A stretch of DNA of 11,398 nucleotides from CAYTUI01 sp964441335 (GTDB taxonomy: Bacteria > Patescibacteriota > Patescibacteriia > UBA1558 > 2-01-FULL-52-15), in the NCBI GenBank assembly GCA_964441335.1, contig CAYTUI010000037.1:1-11398 (forward strand), written 5' to 3'. This document shows positions 1 through 6,445 of the stretch, one piece after another. The notes under the pieces were generated by a model, which was not told the DNA's origin, searched no databases, and was given only the letters and a program-made list of their open reading frames with translations. The stretch's first letter is position 1. Every line of letters begins with the position of its first letter. The translations under genes and the position numbers were made by a program.

Positions 1-39
1 ATTTTAGTGAAAAAACGACATAAAATCACTAATGTTTAA
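1..39 (+). CDS. C-terminal tail of an upstream gene (partial)
   Basis: Reading from base 1, frame 1 stays open for 12 codons (ILVKKRHKITNV) and stops at TAA 37-39, two bases before the next ATG at 42. That spacing matches the tight packing of the rest of the cluster, so I infer the 3' end of an upstream co-transcribed gene. The basic tail is common at the end of sugar-modifying enzymes but says nothing about function. Frame 3 also stays open until a TAA at 21-23, so the choice of frame is uncertain. Confidence 0.35.
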   Translation: MLVKKRHKITNV

Positions 40-41
40 GT

Positions 42-728
42 ATGACAGAATTGAAGACAGTAGAATTTAATCCAGCTTTAAGGGTCCTGATAAGGAGCGA
101 AGTAAAACGCGGCAAAAGTCTCGGCAGAATCTTGACCAACTATTTAGTTTCGCAACAAAATGTCAGCGGACAGGTTATTGATTTAGCATCCAAAAGTGAT
201 AAGGCCAGCTATAATCGTTTTTTAAAACCTGATAATAGTCGTCGTATTATTTACACCGACAAATATTCTGAAGGCGATAATTTATTGAAGATTGACTTAG
301 AGCAGCCTTTTGGTATTGAGGATCAAAGTTGTGACACTGTCTTGTGTTTTAATGCTCTGGAGCACGTATATAATTATAATAATGTAGTTACAGAAAGTTT
401 TAGAATCTTGAAAACTGGCGGGCAGTTCATCGGGTCAGTGCCATTTTTGGTAAATTATCATCCTGACCCTAATGATTATTTCCGCTATACTCACGAAGCT
501 TTGGACAAAATATTGAGTCAGGCCGGTTTCCAGGATATTAAGATATATAATTTGGGTTTCGGGCCCTTAACTGCCGCCTATAGTCATAGTTACATTTTTT
601 GGCCAAAGTTTATGAGAGGCGTAGTATTAATTTTGTCAATTCGATTAGACCAATTTATAGTCAGGAAAAGACCGCAATGGAAATTCAGATTCCCGTTAGC
701 TTATTTTTTCCAAGCTACTAAGAGTTAA
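42..728 (+). CDS. SAM-dependent methyltransferase-like protein (type 11), degenerate SAM motif
   Basis: The 228-residue protein has the later landmarks of a class I (type 11) methyltransferase: DTVLCFNALEHV at about 98-109, where motif IV lies, ILKTGGQF at 122-129 for the loop after it, and HPDPNDYFRYT at 140-150, which is common in methyltransferases of polysaccharide clusters. The glycine-rich motif I expected near 45-53 is replaced by VIDLASKSD, lacking the D/E-x-G-x-G pattern. The family would methylate a sugar or lipid intermediate in the cytoplasm; whether this member binds SAM normally is open. There is no signal peptide. It lies 2 bp after the upstream tail and 9 bp before the FAD enzyme, so it is part of the operon. 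An earlier ATG at 34 is in another frame and closes quickly. Confidence 0.75.
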   Translation: MTELKTVEFNPALRVLIRSEVKRGKSLGRILTNYLVSQQNVSGQVIDLASKSDKASYNRFLKPDNSRRIIYTDKYSEGDNLLKIDLEQPFGIEDQSCDTVLCFNALEHVYNYNNVVTESFRILKTGGQFIGSVPFLVNYHPDPNDYFRYTHEALDKILSQAGFQDIKIYNLGFGPLTAAYSHSYIFWPKFMRGVVLILSIRLDQFIVRKRPQWKFRFPLAYFFQATKS

Positions 729-737
729 TTATCGCTG

Positions 738-2186
738 ATGAATATGGATAAAAAAATTGTTATTGTGGGAGCTGGACCGGCCGGCATGGCCGCTGCAATG
801 GAGCTTAACAAAGCAAAGCAGCCATTTATGTTGATTGAAAAAAATAATCACGTCGGCGGCCTGGCCATTACTTACATTTATCTGGAGGGGGATTTGGAGT
901 TTCGCACCGATAATGGACCACATAGATTTTTTTCCAAAAATCAGTATCTCTATGATTTTATAAAAAATTTGCTTGATGAAAAATGGAGACTGGTAGAAAG
1001 ACACACTCAGCAGTTCATTAGAGGTAAATATTATGATTATCCGATTAATGCGATTCAGGTGGTAAAAAATTTGGGTCTTTGGACAGTAACCAAGGCTTTT
1101 TTGGATTATGTTGCGGCGAGAGTAGAATATGGTCTTTTTAAAAAGCCTCTGAATAATTTTTTTGATTATGCTGTAGCTAACTTTGGAAAGACACTAGCCA
1201 ACTTAAATATTATTAATTACACGGAAAAAATTTGGGGTGTGTCAACCAAAAATCTCCACCCCGATTGGGCCAAACAACGTATCACAGGCTTGAATTTAAG
1301 AACTTTAGTTAAAAATACTTTAAAGAAGCTATTTTCTGGCGGTAGGCAGACTGATGTGAAAACTTTGGTAGATGCATTTTATTATCCTGAACACGGAACC
1401 GGCCTTATTTACGAGACAATTCGGGCGGCTATTGAAGCCGATGGAAATGAAGTGATGATGACTAGCTACCCGACAAAAATTTATTATCAGGACTCCAAAA
1501 TTAAATCTTTGGATTTGCAGACGCCGTCAGGCTTACGTAATCTGCCTGTCGATTTCCTTATTGAATCAATTCACATTGTGGATTTTATTAAATTACTAGA
1601 TCCCTTGCCTCCGGTGGAGATAGTTAAAGCGGCGGATAATCTGCATTATCGTCATCAAGTCCACTTATTTATTACTTTAAATAGAGAGAGGATTAGTCGT
1701 AATCAATGGATATATTTTCCGGAGAAGGATATTCCGTTCGCCAGAATTAGCGAAATGAAGAATTTTAGTGATCGTATGTCACCTCCGGGTAAAACTTCAT
1801 TGTTCGTGGAATTTTTTTGCCACCCCACTGATGAGATATACAATTATGATAAGGACAAATTGTTTGAGCTAGCCTTACCTTATTTTGAGAAGTACGGATT
1901 TTTCAGTAGAGCTGAAGTCAGAAATTACTACCTTATTAAAGGCGGAAAGGATTATCCGATTTATGACTTGACTTATCTTGATAATCTAAAAATAGTTAAA
2001 GATTATTTGGACAAATTTGAGAACCTCTACTATATCGGTAGACCTGGCAGATTTAAATATACCAATCAGGATCATTCTTTAGAGATGGGTATAATGGCCG
2101 CCAAAAGCATACTGGACGGACGCAAGATTGACATTGAGGACGTTGGTGCCGAAAAGGAATATTTTGAAAAAGGCAGTGTTAAATAG
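738..2186 (+). CDS. FAD-dependent oxidoreductase, UDP-galactopyranose mutase / protoporphyrinogen oxidase-like
   Basis: The 482-residue protein begins with a Rossmann dinucleotide-binding fold: VIVGAGPAGMAAA near residues 8-20, a strand ending in an acidic residue (LIEK), then a GG motif (NHVGGLA). The middle carries NYTEKIWGVSTKNLHPDW, resembling the KiWG region of UDP-galactopyranose-mutase-like flavoenzymes. The C-terminus has a second FAD-binding block, IGRPGRFKYTNQDHSLEMG, typical of the amine-oxidase superfamily. It probably modifies a nucleotide-sugar or lipid-linked sugar by redox or ring-contraction chemistry, but the substrate cannot be read from sequence. At 482 residues it is longer than classical UGM (about 370-400), which argues against naming it glf. 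Starts at ATG 738 and ATG 744 are both possible in the same frame. It lies 12 bp before the next gene. Confidence 0.85.
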   Translation: MNMDKKIVIVGAGPAGMAAAMELNKAKQPFMLIEKNNHVGGLAITYIYLEGDLEFRTDNGPHRFFSKNQYLYDFIKNLLDEKWRLVERHTQQFIRGKYYDYPINAIQVVKNLGLWTVTKAFLDYVAARVEYGLFKKPLNNFFDYAVANFGKTLANLNIINYTEKIWGVSTKNLHPDWAKQRITGLNLRTLVKNTLKKLFSGGRQTDVKTLVDAFYYPEHGTGLIYETIRAAIEADGNEVMMTSYPTKIYYQDSKIKSLDLQTPSGLRNLPVDFLIESIHIVDFIKLLDPLPPVEIVKAADNLHYRHQVHLFITLNRERISRNQWIYFPEKDIPFARISEMKNFSDRMSPPGKTSLFVEFFCHPTDEIYNYDKDKLFELALPYFEKYGFFSRAEVRNYYLIKGGKDYPIYDLTYLDNLKIVKDYLDKFENLYYIGRPGRFKYTNQDHSLEMGIMAAKSILDGRKIDIEDVGAEKEYFEKGSVK

Positions 2187-2198
2187 AATGTTATAGTT

Positions 2199-3071
2199 AT
2201 GAAGAAAAATAGCCAAACTGAAGTTGATGGACATAAATTAACGAACCCAGGCTATTGGGATAATTTTTTTGGTGATCAAATAAAGCGCAGACATCAGCAG
2301 AGACGTAATTATATTTACGATTGGTTTAAAGATATTTTGGGCTATCGCGCCAAAACATACGCCGAATATCTTTTATGGCAAGTTATCTATCCTAAATATT
2401 TACCCCAAGGCAGTAATTTAAAAATTGTGGAAATTGGATCGGCGCCAGGCTGGAATTTAATTCAGTTGCATAAACTTTTTGGCTATGATCCGTATGGTAT
2501 TGAATACGCTGAAGGCGCTGTGAAAAGTAATAGAAGCAGATTCAATTCCGCCGGGCTTAACCCCGAGCAGGTGATTGCGGCAGATTTTTTTTCGGAAGAT
2601 CTACAGGCTAAATATAAAGAGTCCTTTGATATTGTTTTGTCTTCGGGTTTTTTGGAGCACTTTGATAATCCGCAAGAAGTTATTGAGCAGCATGTAAATT
2701 TACTTAAGCCCGGCGGCACGTTGGTAGTGGAAGTGCCGAATTTTAGGGGCTTTAACTACTGGTTGGGTAATTTTTTTGACCCGGGGTTAAAGGATCATCA
2801 TCACTTGGACATTATGGTGAAAAAGAATTTTAGCGAGGTCTTCAATAAATTGGGATTGGAACAGCAGTTCTGTAATTTTTTTGGCACTTTATATTTTGGT
2901 TTATATTTTAATCGTGGCCAAAATAAATTTAAACATATAATTAGGCGTTTTTTAGTGCGTTTTCAGGTAGTCCTCAATTTGCTTTTTCATGCTATTCTTG
3001 GTAAGAGAGGAGCGGAAAGCCAATATTTTAGCCCTTATTTAATGTATATCGGTAAGAAACCACAAAAATGA
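2199..3071 (+). CDS. Class I SAM-dependent methyltransferase
   Basis: The 290-residue protein contains the full set of class I methyltransferase motifs: IVEIGSAPG at 76-84 (motif I, SAM-binding loop), an acidic end of strand 2 in IEYAEG at 101-106, DIVLSSGFLEHF at 144-155 and LLKPGG at 168-173. The His-rich DHHHLD at 199-204 follows, as in type 11/12 sugar methyltransferases. The N-terminal 70 residues (NPGYWDNFF, many basic and aromatic residues) probably form a lid or substrate-binding segment. The likely role is methylation of a glycan in the cytoplasm; the acceptor is unknown. Its stop codon overlaps the start of the truncated glycosyltransferase in an ATGA (3068-3071), which indicates translational coupling. 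Confidence 0.85.
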   Translation: MKKNSQTEVDGHKLTNPGYWDNFFGDQIKRRHQQRRNYIYDWFKDILGYRAKTYAEYLLWQVIYPKYLPQGSNLKIVEIGSAPGWNLIQLHKLFGYDPYGIEYAEGAVKSNRSRFNSAGLNPEQVIAADFFSEDLQAKYKESFDIVLSSGFLEHFDNPQEVIEQHVNLLKPGGTLVVEVPNFRGFNYWLGNFFDPGLKDHHHLDIMVKKNFSEVFNKLGLEQQFCNFFGTLYFGLYFNRGQNKFKHIIRRFLVRFQVVLNLLFHAILGKRGAESQYFSPYLMYIGKKPQK

Positions 3072-3262
3072 AAATTGTCATAGTAAACCAGCATATTCAG
3101 GACGTTATCGGCGGCAGTGAGATTCAGTGCGATTTAATTGCGGCTAATTTGACAAGCTTAGGGCATCAAGTGACTTATGCCGGTGCCAACCAGCAGCCTA
3201 AACAGTATCAGTCGTTTGGCTATAGGATAAAGCCCCCGGTTGGATCATTTGTTAATCCATAG
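3068..3262 (+). pseudogene. Remnant: N-terminal 64 residues of a GT4-type glycosyltransferase
   Basis: The reading frame starts in an ATGA overlap with the preceding methyltransferase and ends at TAG 3260-3262. Its first 40 residues match those of the next gene at about 26 of 40 positions by my count, including NQH.QDVIGGSE.QCDL and the GHQV.Y strand. This is the first half-Rossmann unit of a GT-B glycosyltransferase, carrying the glycine loop (GGSE) near residues 15-18. The sugar-donor domain and the rest of the acceptor domain are missing, so it cannot be a working transferase. Residues 45-64 and the following 90 bp do not continue the paralogue in any frame I checked. I read it as the leftover 5' end of a tandem glycosyltransferase whose body was deleted. 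Conceptually it could be expressed as a short peptide. Confidence 0.75.
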
Positions 3263-3294
3263 CTTGTTTTATTATTTTGGTTTCAATTTATTTG

Positions 3295-3303
3295 TGATAT
3301 TAT
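3295..3303 (+). promoter_or_regulatory. Possible extended -10 promoter before the intact glycosyltransferase
   Basis: The 91-bp gap 3263-3353 is the only real intergenic space in this plus-strand run. It contains TG-A-TATTAT (3295-3303), an extended -10 element with one mismatch to TATAAT. A poor -35 (TTTGGT or TTGGTT, around 3276-3282) lies 15-16 bp upstream. It would give a leader of about 45 nt before ATG 3354. The gap also shows why the intact gene would need its own start of transcription or re-initiation after the truncated copy. AT-rich sequence produces such matches by chance. Confidence 0.35.
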
Positions 3304-3353
3304 GGTTTAAGTAAGCTATAAGTTCTATAAGAGTCAGTTTAATTCCCATATTT

Positions 3354-4433
3354 ATGAAAATATTTATCTTAAATCAACACCCTCAGGATGTGATTGGTGG
3401 CAGTGAAGTCCAGTGTGACCTAAGAGCTAAGACGTTGGTAAAATTTGGCCATCAAGTTATATATGGAGCAGTAGGTTCGCAAGCGGAAAGCTATGATACA
3501 GAGTACATTGTGGAGCCGATAACCAAAAATTTTTATTCAGACTACGTAAAGTTGCTAAGGAAGTATAGGCCGGATATTGTTTATTGGCAGTTTAATAAGA
3601 AAAAACTGTTTTTGTCCGCCCTAATTGCTAGGTTGATGAATGTTAAGTTTGTTTTTTCAACTGCACATATTCGGGACATAAAACAGCTTGATCCGATTAT
3701 GCCAAATTTTAGCGGAGATTTTATTAGTAGTAGCTTGTCGATAGTGTTAATTATTTTTAAAAATATTAGAAATTGGTTTAATTTTTTTGGACACTACTTT
3801 GAAACGGCTGTAGTTTCAAACAATGCTGATCAATTGAATAAATTACCAGCTAAGAAACAGCTGACAGTTCATGATGGCTTTATTAGTCCCGATGTTCAAC
3901 CTTTTATTTGGCCTAGGCCTTACGTAGTTTGGATAGCTAACATAAAAGCGCGTAAGCAGCCCGAGATGTATGTGAAATTGGCTCAGGAGTTAAAAGACCT
4001 GAATGTGGATTTTTTAGTGGTGGGCAATATTCAGGACTCTGAATATAAGTATTTTGAACAGCCGGATAAATTACCGGCTAATGTTAAATATTTGGGCCCT
4101 AAGAGCTTATTAGAGATTCACTCATTATTGAGAGGTTCAGAGTTATTCGTGCACACTTGCGAGCCAGAAGGTTTTGGCGACGTTTTTATTTTAGCCTGGC
4201 TTAATAGTAAGCCTGTCGTTAGTTTAGCATTTGATCCTGAAAGTATGATAGAGAGCAATGGAATTGGCTTTTACAGTCGGAACTTTGAACAATTCGTCAA
4301 AGATGTTAGCACGCTTTTAAAGGATCATGATCTAAGAAAGGCGATGGGTTTAAAGGGCAAGCAGTTTGCCCAGGAGAATTTTGATTTAGATAAAAATGTT
4401 AGGAAGTTGGAAAGTTTTTTACAGTCCTTATGA
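3354..4433 (+). CDS. Glycosyltransferase, GT-B fold, family 4-like
   Basis: The 359-residue protein has the architecture of retaining GT4 enzymes. The N-terminal acceptor domain starts MKIFILNQHP with the loop IGGSE at 14-18. The C-terminal donor domain includes VWIANIKARKQPEMYVKLAQEL near 192-213, a central VVGN strand at 222-225, and the donor site HTCEPEGFGDVFILAW at 267-282. In the usual E-x7-E motif the first Glu (E272) is present, but the position of the second is Leu (L280). It would transfer a sugar from a nucleotide-sugar donor to the growing glycan at the inner membrane face. There is no transmembrane segment. Its stop overlaps the next gene in ATGA (4430-4433). It is a diverged paralogue of the truncated gene just upstream. 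Confidence 0.85.
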   Translation: MKIFILNQHPQDVIGGSEVQCDLRAKTLVKFGHQVIYGAVGSQAESYDTEYIVEPITKNFYSDYVKLLRKYRPDIVYWQFNKKKLFLSALIARLMNVKFVFSTAHIRDIKQLDPIMPNFSGDFISSSLSIVLIIFKNIRNWFNFFGHYFETAVVSNNADQLNKLPAKKQLTVHDGFISPDVQPFIWPRPYVVWIANIKARKQPEMYVKLAQELKDLNVDFLVVGNIQDSEYKYFEQPDKLPANVKYLGPKSLLEIHSLLRGSELFVHTCEPEGFGDVFILAWLNSKPVVSLAFDPESMIESNGIGFYSRNFEQFVKDVSTLLKDHDLRKAMGLKGKQFAQENFDLDKNVRKLESFLQSL

Positions 4434-5806
4434 ACGAGTATATAAAAAAATTTTTTGATCAGATCAATGCTGAAAAGATTAATTACTGTCACTGGAAAAG
4501 TACGATTAGACTGAACCGGTCACTTGAAGGAAAGACCGATCTTGATTTGTTGGTAGATCCAAGTCAACGCGCGGAATTTGAAAACCTGATATTAAATTAT
4601 GGTTTCAAAAAAATATTTAACAGCACAGATTGCCTGATCGAGTCGATTGATAATTTTTTGGGGTACGACAAAACCACTGGAGCATTTTTCCATGTTCATA
4701 TTTATTACTATTTGTTTACTGGTAAAAAAAAGTATAAAGAATATCGCTTGCCTTTAGAAAAATATTTTTGGTCCAGCAACGAAAAGTATGAGAATATACG
4801 GATTCCAGCACCAGAATTTGAACTTTTGATACACATTCTTCGTGCGGGCATAAAAACTACCTTTAAGAACGTCTTGCGCAAGTTTGCTAGAGATAAAATT
4901 AAGGGTTTCAAAAATACTTTTGGTCATAGAGAATTGCTGTGGCTCATTGCAAGAGTAGATCTGGAGAAATTTAAAAAACTATTTAATCTGCCTGAACTAA
5001 ATAATCTAAAGCCAGATATTTTTTGGAAAATTGTTAACCAGAAACAGGATGTTACATTTCGGAACTGGTTAGTTCTTAAAAAAAATAGCAAGCAATTTAG
5101 AAGAAAAGTTAAAGCGGTGAAGGTCGACCCCCATAAGGGTCGGCAGACAAAAGCAGGGGGTTTGACGGTAGCCCTTATGGGTCTTGATGGATCAGGTAAG
5201 AGTACAGTGGCGAAAGAGGTAGAAGAAAAGTTAAACTACAAGTTAAAATCGCGGTATTTTTATTTAGGCTCATCAAATAATGAAGGGCAACGCTCAAGTA
5301 GAGCGGGAGCTCGAATAGAAAGGGCTCGTTATTACCGTTATTTTCTTAAGTTTATAAATGTTCAGATTGCTGAAAGGCTTTATGATCGAGTGGTCCAGCG
5401 AGTTTTTGCTCAAGAAAGATTAAGGAAATACCAGGAAGGTTTGGAACTATCAAAGAATGGTTTTATTTCCCTTTTTGATCGTTTTGCAATAGCGCAAGTA
5501 TCAGATCACCCGTCAGTAGCTGGCTGGGGCACACCTGGAGACATAACCGGCCGTGATAAAATAAATATTTTGACAATTTACGAAAAGATTAAGCCACCTG
5601 ATGTTTTAATCTTACTTGATATACCCGTGGCTCGGGCAATAGAACGTAAAAGTGCCAGAAGTAGAAAAGCTTTGGAAGACAAGTATCAGCAATTACAGAA
5701 TTTTTTTAATCAACCTCATGATTCTAACCTTATTAGGATTGACGCAAGCCAAGCTTTGGATAAGGTAGTTGCAGAAGTGTTAAATATAATTTGGGAGAGA
5801 CTATAG
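4430..5806 (+). CDS. Fusion: NTase-like domain + thymidylate-kinase-like P-loop kinase
   Basis: This 458-residue protein has two parts. Residues 1 to about 220 resemble an uncharacterised nucleotidyltransferase-fold domain: YCHWKS at 19-24, then GKTDLDLLVD at 34-43 with a D-x-D pair (D37, D39), and a helical tail (IPAPEFELLIHILRAG at 125-140). After a basic linker (about 221-243), residues 245-458 form a thymidylate-kinase-like domain: Walker A GLDGSGKS at 251-258, FDR at 349-351 matching the DR motif of dTMP kinases, a basic lid-like segment RKSARSRKALEDKY at 406-419, and a strand DVLILLDIP. In a glycan cluster such fused kinases are unlikely to be housekeeping Tmk; phosphorylation of a sugar or lipid carrier is my inference. 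Coupled to the glycosyltransferase by ATGA and 1 bp from the next kinase. Confidence 0.75.
   Translation: MNEYIKKFFDQINAEKINYCHWKSTIRLNRSLEGKTDLDLLVDPSQRAEFENLILNYGFKKIFNSTDCLIESIDNFLGYDKTTGAFFHVHIYYYLFTGKKKYKEYRLPLEKYFWSSNEKYENIRIPAPEFELLIHILRAGIKTTFKNVLRKFARDKIKGFKNTFGHRELLWLIARVDLEKFKKLFNLPELNNLKPDIFWKIVNQKQDVTFRNWLVLKKNSKQFRRKVKAVKVDPHKGRQTKAGGLTVALMGLDGSGKSTVAKEVEEKLNYKLKSRYFYLGSSNNEGQRSSRAGARIERARYYRYFLKFINVQIAERLYDRVVQRVFAQERLRKYQEGLELSKNGFISLFDRFAIAQVSDHPSVAGWGTPGDITGRDKINILTIYEKIKPPDVLILLDIPVARAIERKSARSRKALEDKYQQLQNFFNQPHDSNLIRIDASQALDKVVAEVLNIIWERL
5132..5181. repeat. 10-bp inverted repeat across the inter-domain linker
   Basis: CCCATAAGGG (5132-5141) and its exact reverse complement CCCTTATGGG (5172-5181) are separated by 30 bp. 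They lie where the NTase-like half joins the kinase half, the right arm encoding the residues just before the P-loop. The left arm is also part of a shorter perfect hairpin, CGACCC-CCATAA-GGGTCG (5127-5144). It is GC-rich against an AT-rich background. Function unknown; it may be chance. Confidence 0.5.
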
Positions 5807-5807
5807 T

Positions 5808-6335
5808 ATGATACAGATTGAATTTACAGGGATCCCTGGTTCAGGTAAAAGCACATCAGTTAAATACTTGGATAGCCTGCCGGCTTTCCAGGCTTTTAGC
5901 CCCGCTATTGAAACTGTCCTTGGCAACAGGGTTAATTTATTTTTGTATAATAAATTTGCTAGCAAAGTATTATTTAAGAAATTTCAAACGGAGCACCCAG
6001 ATTTAATCAGCCTAATTCTGCCCAGGGATAATGGTAGAGCTATGGGTTGGTTTGCACAAATTGCAGCTGGCTATCAATTATTAAAGGCTAAAGTCAGCGC
6101 AGGACAGACGGTTATTTTTGACGAAGGATTTATTCATTTATCTCATAATTTCTTCTTGAATCTTGAAGGGGAAGTAGACAAAAATGGTTTGATTCAGTAT
6201 CTAGATCTAATTCCTTTAGCAGATCATTTAGTAGCTTTAGATATTGATCAAGCGACGGCTAAAGAGCGTATCAAAAAGCGTGACTACCACTACTTGTTAA
6301 AAATAGCTCGGAGCGAGAGATTGATAAGTATTTAG
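5808..6335 (+). CDS. P-loop kinase/ATPase, small, C-terminally truncated by frameshift
   Basis: The frame encodes 175 residues with Walker A GIPGSGKST at 8-16 and a Walker B-like VIFDEGF at 102-108. A nucleoside/adenylate-kinase-like strand follows (LVALDID at 141-147), then a basic ERIKKRDY at 153-160. The protein ends abruptly with ARSERLISI. The -1 frame continues immediately with a helical tail of a type expected for this family, so this copy is broken or frameshifted (see the 6302-6445 entry). The intact product would be about 212 residues. A GGGAGAG stretch about 8-14 nt before the ATG is one of the few plausible Shine-Dalgarno sites here. It lies 1 bp after the fused kinase, so the two kinases are probably co-expressed. 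Substrate unknown. Confidence 0.7.
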   Translation: MIQIEFTGIPGSGKSTSVKYLDSLPAFQAFSPAIETVLGNRVNLFLYNKFASKVLFKKFQTEHPDLISLILPRDNGRAMGWFAQIAAGYQLLKAKVSAGQTVIFDEGFIHLSHNFFLNLEGEVDKNGLIQYLDLIPLADHLVALDIDQATAKERIKKRDYHYLLKIARSERLISI

Positions 6336-6445
6336 AACAATCGGCGGAAATAGTGCAATTAACGAAGGATATTTTAAAGCGCAAACCTATAATGATTCAT
6401 GACTCTGTGGACAAATTGAGATTAGCTCTTGAGGCGTCTAAATAG
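6302..6445 (+). pseudogene. Severed 3' part of the small P-loop kinase (-1 frame)
   Basis: In the -1 frame relative to the kinase, bases 6302-6442 read NSSEREIDKYLEQSAEIV, then QLTKDILKRKPIMIHDSV, and end at TAG 6443-6445. This has the charged-helix character of the C-terminal segments of small P-loop kinases. The frame has a TGA at 6281-6283, so it has no independent beginning and no good start codon. The A5 run at 6299-6303 is the simplest place for the shift: one extra A restores TTA AAA AAT AGC and gives one frame of about 212 codons. The tail overlaps the convergent flippase end by 24 bp. Confidence 0.6.

Noticed and set aside
729..1004. Minus-strand open frame of 91 codons
   Set aside because: It lies wholly opposite the FAD enzyme, has no recognisable domain and no gene-like context; it is a shadow of the real frame.
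2483..2719. Minus-strand open frame inside the class I methyltransferase
   Set aside because: It is antisense to strong SAM motifs, with Ser/Leu-rich composition typical of shadow frames.
4708..4911. Minus-strand open frame within the fusion gene
   Set aside because: It is antisense to the NTase-like domain, with no upstream signal or family match.
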